A stretch of 64,000 bases of DNA, from contig JAHCAU010000001.1 in assembly GCA_019634715.1 (NCBI GenBank), forward strand, positions 310,001 to 374,000. The letters are read 5' to 3'. A program made the translations under genes and the position numbers. The notes under the pieces were generated by a model. It was given only the letters and a program-made list of their open reading frames with translations, was not told where the DNA came from and ran no database searches. The stretch comes from Lysobacter sp. (lineage in GTDB: Bacteria > Pseudomonadota > Gammaproteobacteria > Xanthomonadales > Xanthomonadaceae). Below, one piece after another: positions 59,330 to 64,000 of the stretch (the first letter of the stretch is position 1; each line of letters starts with the position of its first letter).

Positions 59330-62300
59330 TCAGCGCAGTCGCGCCAGTCGCGTCGCGAGCTTCTTCGCGGACACCCCGCCCTTCGCACCCAGTTCCTGCG
59401 CGAACAGCGAGACCCGGAACTCCTCCAGATCCCAGCGCAGCGCCTGCCAGTCGGGCGCGAGATCGATGCCGCGATCGCGCGCGTCGGCCAGGGCATCGAC
59501 GAAGGGTTTGAGTTCGAGCATCCGCGCCTGGTCGCGCACCGGGTCGCGCAGCGCGCGCTCCGCACGCAGTGCCATGGCCTTGAGCCAGCGCGGATATTCG
59601 GCCAGCGCATCGGCCGGCACATCGCGCAGGAAGCCCGGCGCGGCCAGCGTCGCGAGCTGCGCATGCAGGTCGTCGAGATTGGCGCGTGCCCAGCCCATGA
59701 GGTTCGATTCCAGCGCCGCGCGCACCTCGGCGACACGGGCCAGGATGGTCTCGGCCTGCTTCAGACGCGTCATCGATTCGCCGAACAAGGCCTTGCCGAT
59801 GGCCTCGCGACGCTGCGCGAAGGCATCGGCCGTACGGATCTCCAGCAGGCCTTCGGCCGACAGCGCGGCGAACGCGCCCTCGACGAGATCGGCGCGCAGG
59901 CGGTCGCTGTCCTTCAGGCCGTCGTTGCGCGGGTCGCGGCTTTCGATCGCGGCGTACAGGAGCGAGGTCTTCGGCTGCACCGGCAACTGCTTGCGCGCCT
60001 GTTTCATCTTTTCCGCCAGCGCGATCCGCAGCAGCCGGCGCACGCCGCCGGGATGATGCCGCTGCGCTTCGCTGCGATCGGCATGCACGGCGAGCGACAC
60101 GCTGTCGCCGTCGTCGTGCAGCGCCGGATAGGCCGGCACGCCGCCGGCACCGGGCACCGAGGTCGGGATCGACACCGCCGGGAAATCGCTCAGGCCGCGC
60201 TGCGCCAGGCCTTCCGCCGCGCGCGCCGAGAACGCATCGGCCGCGCGCTTGCCGAAGCGCGCGCGCAGGTCGTCGAGATCGCGGGATTCCGCGAGGACAT
60301 GGCGACCATCGCGGTCGAGCAGGCGCAGGTTGGCGCGCAGGTGCGCATCGATCGATGCGGGATCGAAATCCGCCGGCACGATCTCGACGCCGGTCAGCTT
60401 CTTCAGGAATCGCGCCATCGCACCTTCGAAGGCGTCGGTGTCGCGCTGCGGAAAGGCCTCAGCGAAGGCGCGCGCGAAGTCGGGCGCCGGCACGAAGTTG
60501 CGGCGCAGGGCCTTGGGCAGCGATTTGATCAGCGCCGCCGCCTTGTCCTGCACGAAGCCCGGCGCCAGCCACGAGAGCTGCGCAGGATCGAGCGCGTTGA
60601 GCAGGTGCAGCGGCACCGCCACGGTCATGCCATCGTCCGGCGCACCCGGCTCGAAGCGGTACTTCACCGCCAGGCGCACGTCGCCCAGCGGCAGGTACGG
60701 CGGGAAGCGCTCGGCATCGCTCGGGCCACCGACCATCAGATCGGCCAGCGGCCATTCCAGCTTCGCCTTGTCGGCCGCCGGCAGCTTCGCGTACCAGGCG
60801 TCCAGCGCCTGCGCGTTGTGCACGTGCGGCGGCAGGCGGTCGAGGTACCACTGCGCCTGCCAGTCCTCGTCGACGACCAGGCCGGCACGACGCTGCTTGG
60901 CTTCTTCCTCGGTCGCCTTCGCCAGCGTGGCGCGATTGCGCGCGACGAACGCGGCGCGGGTGTTGATCTCGCCGGTCACCAGCGCCTCGCGGGCGAAGAT
61001 CGCGCGCGACTCCTCCGGGAACAGCGCCCCGTAGTGCACCGGCTTCTTCGGCGCCAGCACCAGCCCGAACAGGCTGATCTGCTCGCTGCCGACCACCCGG
61101 CCCTGCGACCGCGCCCAGTGCGGATCGTGATGGCGTCGCGCGAGCAGGTGCGGCAATTCGTCGATCGCCCATTCCGGCTCGATCGCGGCATTGGTGATCG
61201 ACCAGACCTTCTCGGTGTCGAGCAGCGTCGCCGACAGCACCCACGGCGGAGTCTTCTTCGCCAGCGGCGAGCCGGGAAACAGCATGAACTTGCGCCCGCG
61301 CGGGCCATCGTACAGGCCACGATCGCCGCGATGGCCGATCTGCGTCGGCAGGCCGGCGATGAGGGCGCGGTGCAGCTTGGCGTAATCGACGGCGATGCCC
61401 TGCGAATGCTCGCCTCCCTTTGCCAAAGCCCGCTCTTCCTCCCCCTTTGCAAAAGCCCGCTTTTCCTCCCCCTTTGCAAAAGGGGGATCGAGGGGGATTT
61501 GCTTTTCAGGAATTCGCGCAGAAAGCAAATCCCCCCTGCCCCCCTTTTGCAAAGAGGGGGAAAGCGCGGCGCCGGATGTGTTGCGGGAAGCCATCGGCGC
61601 ACGCGCATCGCGTCCATCGTCGCCGCCCAGATCGATCTCATCGCACAGCAGCTTCAGCTGCCGGTGCAGTTCGCGCCACTCGCGCAGACGCAGGAAGCCG
61701 AGGAAATGCCTGTCGGCCCATTTGCGCAACTGCGACTGGGTCATCTCCTCGTGGGCGACCCGGTACGCCTCCCACAGTTTCAGGATGCCGACGAATTCGG
61801 ACTTCGCATCCGCGAACTCGGCATGCGCGGCATCGGCGGCGCCGCGCTGGTCGGCCGGGCGCTCGCGCGGGTCCTGGATGCCGAGGAAGCTGGCGATGGC
61901 CAGCATCTCGCGCAGGCAACCGTGCTGCTGGGCGGCGATCAGCATGCGCGCCAGCTTCACGTCCACCGGCAACCGCGCCATGGTCCGGCCGATGCGGGTG
62001 AGCTTGCGCTCGGCGTCGATCGCGCCCAGTTCGGCCAGCTGCTGCCAGCCGTCGGCGATCGCACGCGGATCCGGCGGTTCGAGGAACGGGAAATCCTCGA
62101 TGCGGCCGAGTCCCAGCGACAGCATGCGCAGGATCACCCCGGCCAGCGCCGCGCGGCGGATTTCCGGATCTGTGTAGGGATCGCGGGACAGGAAATCGGC
62201 TTCGGAATACAGCCGGAAACAGGTGCCCGGCGCGATGCGCCCGCAGCGGCCCTTGCGCTGGTCGGCACTGGCCTGCGACACCGGTTCGATATGCAGGCGG

Positions 62301-63469
62301 TCGAGCTTCTGCCGCGGGCTGTAGCGCTTCACCCGCGCGAGGCCGGGATCGACGACGTAATGGATGCGCGGCACGGTCAGCGAGGTTTCGGCGACATTCG
62401 TCGCGAGCACGATGCGCCGCTGCGGGCCGGGATTGAACACGCGGTCCTGGTCGCGCGCCGACAGCCGCGCATACAGCGGCAGCACTTCGGTGTGCCGGTA
62501 CTTGCGCTTCTCCAGCGCCTGGTGCGCATCGCGGATCTCGCGCTCGCCAGGCAGGAAGATCAGCGTGTCACCGGTGCCGCCGAGGCGCATGATCTCGTCG
62601 CAGGCGCCGACGATGCCGTCGACGACGGTACGCTCGCCGCCGCGCGCTTCGCCCGCATCGTCCTCGTCGCCGCCTTCCAGGGGGCGGTAGCGCACCTCGA
62701 CCGGATAGCCGCGTCCTTCCACGCTGACCACCGGCGCGTCGCCGAAATGCTTCGAGAAGCGCTCGGTGTCGATGGTCGCGGAGGTGACGATCACCTTCAG
62801 GTCGCGGCGCTTCTGCAGCAGCTGTTTGAGATAACCGAGCAGGAAATCGATGTTGAGGCTGCGCTCGTGCGCCTCGTCGACGATGATCGTGTCGTAGGCC
62901 GACAGCCAGCGATCGGACTGGATTTCGGCGAGCAGGATGCCGTCGGTCATGAACTTGACCGCGGTGCGTTCGCTCACGCTGTCGTTGAAGCGCACCTGGT
63001 AGCCGACCAGCCCGCCCATCGGCGTCTGCAGCTCCTCGGCAACGCGCCGCGCCACCGCGCGCGCGGCGATCCGGCGCGGCTGGGTGCAGCCGATCATGCC
63101 GGCGGCGCCGCGACCGGCGGCCAGGCACAGCTTCGGCAACTGCGTGGTCTTGCCCGAACCGGTCTCGCCGGCGATCACCACGACCTGATGGCTGCGGATC
63201 AGTTCGACCAGACGTTCGGCCTCGGCGGCGATCGGCAGGTTCGGGTCGACCGCGACCGCCGTCGGCAACGCGGCCGCACGCGCCTCGCGCGCCGCGACCG
63301 AGGCCGCCAGCGCGTCCGCGAAGACCTGCTGCAGGGCGGCATCGCCGGGCTTGCCGCTCCAGCGCGACCACAGGCCCATCAGCCGGCCGCGGTCGCGCGA
63401 CAGCGCCCCGTCCACGCCGGCACGGGCGCGGCGCAGCTCGGCCTGCCCGTGTATTTCAATAGATTTCAT
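59330..63469 (-). CDS. hrpA: ATP-dependent RNA helicase HrpA (DEAH box)
   Basis: 1379 residues from the ATG at 63469, which has no clear ribosome-binding site. Walker A GETGSGKT at 101-108, DEAH at 198-201, SAT at 230-232, and NVAETSLTVP and QRKGRCGR further on; the C-terminal DUF3418-type region ends in GAKGGVSAKKLATRLARLR. E. coli HrpA (about 1300 aa) rescues stalled ribosomes. Residues about 636-686 are an in-frame insertion of a mobile palindrome plus tandem repeats (PSLQKGGRGD, PPFAKGEEKRAFAKGEEERA), placed between the helicase core and the following domain, where it may be tolerated. Confidence 0.95.
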   Translation of the reverse strand: MKSIEIHGQAELRRARAGVDGALSRDRGRLMGLWSRWSGKPGDAALQQVFADALAASVAAREARAAALPTAVAVDPNLPIAAEAERLVELIRSHQVVVIAGETGSGKTTQLPKLCLAAGRGAAGMIGCTQPRRIAARAVARRVAEELQTPMGGLVGYQVRFNDSVSERTAVKFMTDGILLAEIQSDRWLSAYDTIIVDEAHERSLNIDFLLGYLKQLLQKRRDLKVIVTSATIDTERFSKHFGDAPVVSVEGRGYPVEVRYRPLEGGDEDDAGEARGGERTVVDGIVGACDEIMRLGGTGDTLIFLPGEREIRDAHQALEKRKYRHTEVLPLYARLSARDQDRVFNPGPQRRIVLATNVAETSLTVPRIHYVVDPGLARVKRYSPRQKLDRLHIEPVSQASADQRKGRCGRIAPGTCFRLYSEADFLSRDPYTDPEIRRAALAGVILRMLSLGLGRIEDFPFLEPPDPRAIADGWQQLAELGAIDAERKLTRIGRTMARLPVDVKLARMLIAAQQHGCLREMLAIASFLGIQDPRERPADQRGAADAAHAEFADAKSEFVGILKLWEAYRVAHEEMTQSQLRKWADRHFLGFLRLREWRELHRQLKLLCDEIDLGGDDGRDARAPMASRNTSGAALSPSLQKGGRGDLLSARIPEKQIPLDPPFAKGEEKRAFAKGEEERALAKGGEHSQGIAVDYAKLHRALIAGLPTQIGHRGDRGLYDGPRGRKFMLFPGSPLAKKTPPWVLSATLLDTEKVWSITNAAIEPEWAIDELPHLLARRHHDPHWARSQGRVVGSEQISLFGLVLAPKKPVHYGALFPEESRAIFAREALVTGEINTRAAFVARNRATLAKATEEEAKQRRAGLVVDEDWQAQWYLDRLPPHVHNAQALDAWYAKLPAADKAKLEWPLADLMVGGPSDAERFPPYLPLGDVRLAVKYRFEPGAPDDGMTVAVPLHLLNALDPAQLSWLAPGFVQDKAAALIKSLPKALRRNFVPAPDFARAFAEAFPQRDTDAFEGAMARFLKKLTGVEIVPADFDPASIDAHLRANLRLLDRDGRHVLAESRDLDDLRARFGKRAADAFSARAAEGLAQRGLSDFPAVSIPTSVPGAGGVPAYPALHDDGDSVSLAVHADRSEAQRHHPGGVRRLLRIALAEKMKQARKQLPVQPKTSLLYAAIESRDPRNDGLKDSDRLRADLVEGAFAALSAEGLLEIRTADAFAQRREAIGKALFGESMTRLKQAETILARVAEVRAALESNLMGWARANLDDLHAQLATLAAPGFLRDVPADALAEYPRWLKAMALRAERALRDPVRDQARMLELKPFVDALADARDRGIDLAPDWQALRWDLEEFRVSLFAQELGAKGGVSAKKLATRLARLR
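61413..61560. repeat. MITE-like palindrome and tandem 27-mers inside hrpA
   Basis: Units with CCCCCTTTGCAAAAGCCCGC occur at 61413-61437 (25 nt, diverged), 61438-61464 (27 nt) and from 61465. The last unit becomes the left arm of an inverted repeat (about 61467-61506, with GGGGGATTTGCTTTT) whose right arm is about 61521-61560 (GAAAGCAAATCCCCCC, TTTTGCAAAGAGGGGG). This AAATCCCCC/TTTGCAAAGGGGG palindrome is a dispersed intergenic repeat type that I recall from proteobacteria; here it is translated. Confidence 0.85.
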
Positions 63470-63477
63470 CGATGAAA
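63464..63477. promoter_or_regulatory. 14-bp palindrome over the hrpA start
   Basis: TTTCATCGATGAAA is a perfect palindrome that includes the hrpA start codon and lies in the 112-bp divergent gap to the Dps gene. It may be an operator, but no regulator is suggested by the sequence. Confidence 0.35.
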
Positions 63478-63581
63478 AACGTCTGAATGATTGCCTTCGC
63501 TCGAAGTGATTCCGGCGCTGTCCTGGGTGAAGCGTGCGCCGTCCCAGCGTACGCTGAGGGCTTTCCCCGAGGAGCTTTCCG

Positions 63582-64000
63582 ATGGCCAAGAGTCCCAAGC
63601 CCGACAAGACCCCGAAGTCCGACAAGTCCCGAGCCAGTGCCGACGATGCGCCGCAGATCGACATCGGCCTCTCGGCGGGCGACCGAAGGAAGGTCGCCGA
63701 CGGCCTGTCGCACTTCCTCGCCGACAGCTACACCCTGTACCTGAAGACCCACAACTTCCACTGGAACATCACCGGCCCGATGTTCAACAGCCTGCACGTG
63801 ATGTTCGAAGGCCAGTACACCGAAGCATGGACCGCGCTGGACGCCGTCGCCGAACGCATCCGCGCCCTCGGCTACCGCGCTCCGGGTTCCTACGCCGAGT
63901 TCGCGAAGCTCAGCTCCATCGAGGACGCCGCGGCAACCGACGACAGCGACTGGCGCGAAATGGTACGCCAACTGGTCCTCGGCAACGAAGCGGTCTGCCG
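63582..64000 (+). CDS. dps: Dps family ferritin-like DNA-protection protein, N-terminal part
   Basis: The ATG at 63582 has GAGGAG 8-9 nt upstream; the frame is open to the window edge (139 codons). A lysine-rich N-terminal tail of about 22 residues (AKSPKPDKTPKSDKSRAS) suits DNA binding. Then LSHFLADSYTLYLKTHNFHWNITGPMFNSLHVMFEGQYTEAWTALDAVAERIRALG carries the intersubunit ferroxidase residues (His in KTHNFHW, Asp/Glu in MFEGQYTE region). It stores iron and protects DNA from peroxide. The C-terminal end is outside the window. Confidence 0.93.
   Translation, partial: MAKSPKPDKTPKSDKSRASADDAPQIDIGLSAGDRRKVADGLSHFLADSYTLYLKTHNFHWNITGPMFNSLHVMFEGQYTEAWTALDAVAERIRALGYRAPGSYAEFAKLSSIEDAAATDDSDWREMVRQLVLGNEAVC

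Noticed and set aside
61413..61560. CRISPR-like array
   Set aside because: Units are adjacent without unique spacers, and they lie inside a coding frame.

Overview
The window is high-GC chromosomal DNA from a gammaproteobacterium. Gene order and protein character point to the family Lysobacteraceae (Xanthomonadaceae; Lysobacter or Luteimonas-like). The clues are a two-domain NAD-type isocitrate dehydrogenase, a class II DAHP synthase, an unbroken rif-str-S10-spc-alpha cluster, typical Lysobacteraceae intergenic palindromes, and a secreted S8 protease. Genus was not determined. No prophage, CRISPR array, plasmid or transposase gene was seen.

Layout. 1-8.4 kb: amidase end, TSUP permease, small winged-helix regulator, isocitrate dehydrogenase with an overlapping DUF6671-like gene, an S41-like secreted protease and a periplasmic protein (all + except the regulator), then class II DAHP synthase and dsbB on the - strand, separated by a 28-bp perfect terminator hairpin. 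8.6-43.0 kb: one 34-kb block, all on the - strand. In transcription order it reads tRNA-Tyr, tRNA-Gly, tRNA-Thr, tuf2, tRNA-Trp, secE, nusG, rplKA, rplJL, rpoBC, rpsL-rpsG-fusA-tuf1, the S10 genes, the spc genes, secY and the alpha operon ending in rplQ. 43-50 kb (-): ychF, pth, rplY, prs, tRNA-Gln, ispE, lolB and a TPR protein. 50-55 kb (+): hemA, prfA and an S8 protease. 55-63.5 kb (-): a MacAB-like export system, a YIP1-family membrane protein, a small secreted protein and hrpA. A Dps gene (+) runs off the right edge.

The central block supplies the translation and transcription machinery. Its coding content is ordinary; the interest is in the gaps. The leaders of the str operon (upstream of rpsL) and the S10 operon (upstream of rpsJ) each hold a candidate sigma70 promoter, a 32-33 nt hairpin of nearly the same sequence and architecture with a GGA apical loop and compensatory base changes, then about 98-99 nt later an intrinsic terminator upstream of the first gene. 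This looks like a shared cis-regulatory RNA, possibly a transcription attenuator common to two ribosomal-protein operons; it is the best candidate for an undescribed system here. The rplL-rpoB gap holds an attenuator-like hairpin, a long interrupted duplex and 15-nt tandem repeats. The spc operon has an internal intrinsic terminator between rplR and rpsE, and secY is separated from rpsM by 435 bp without rpmJ.

Mobile short repeats occur throughout: REP-like palindromes after tuf1 and in the rplJ leader, a 60-bp cruciform-forming pair between rpsL and rpsG, GATTCGGGAT-type repeats, and a MITE-like palindrome plus tandem 27-mers inserted in frame inside hrpA. All calls come from reading the sequence; no database search was run.
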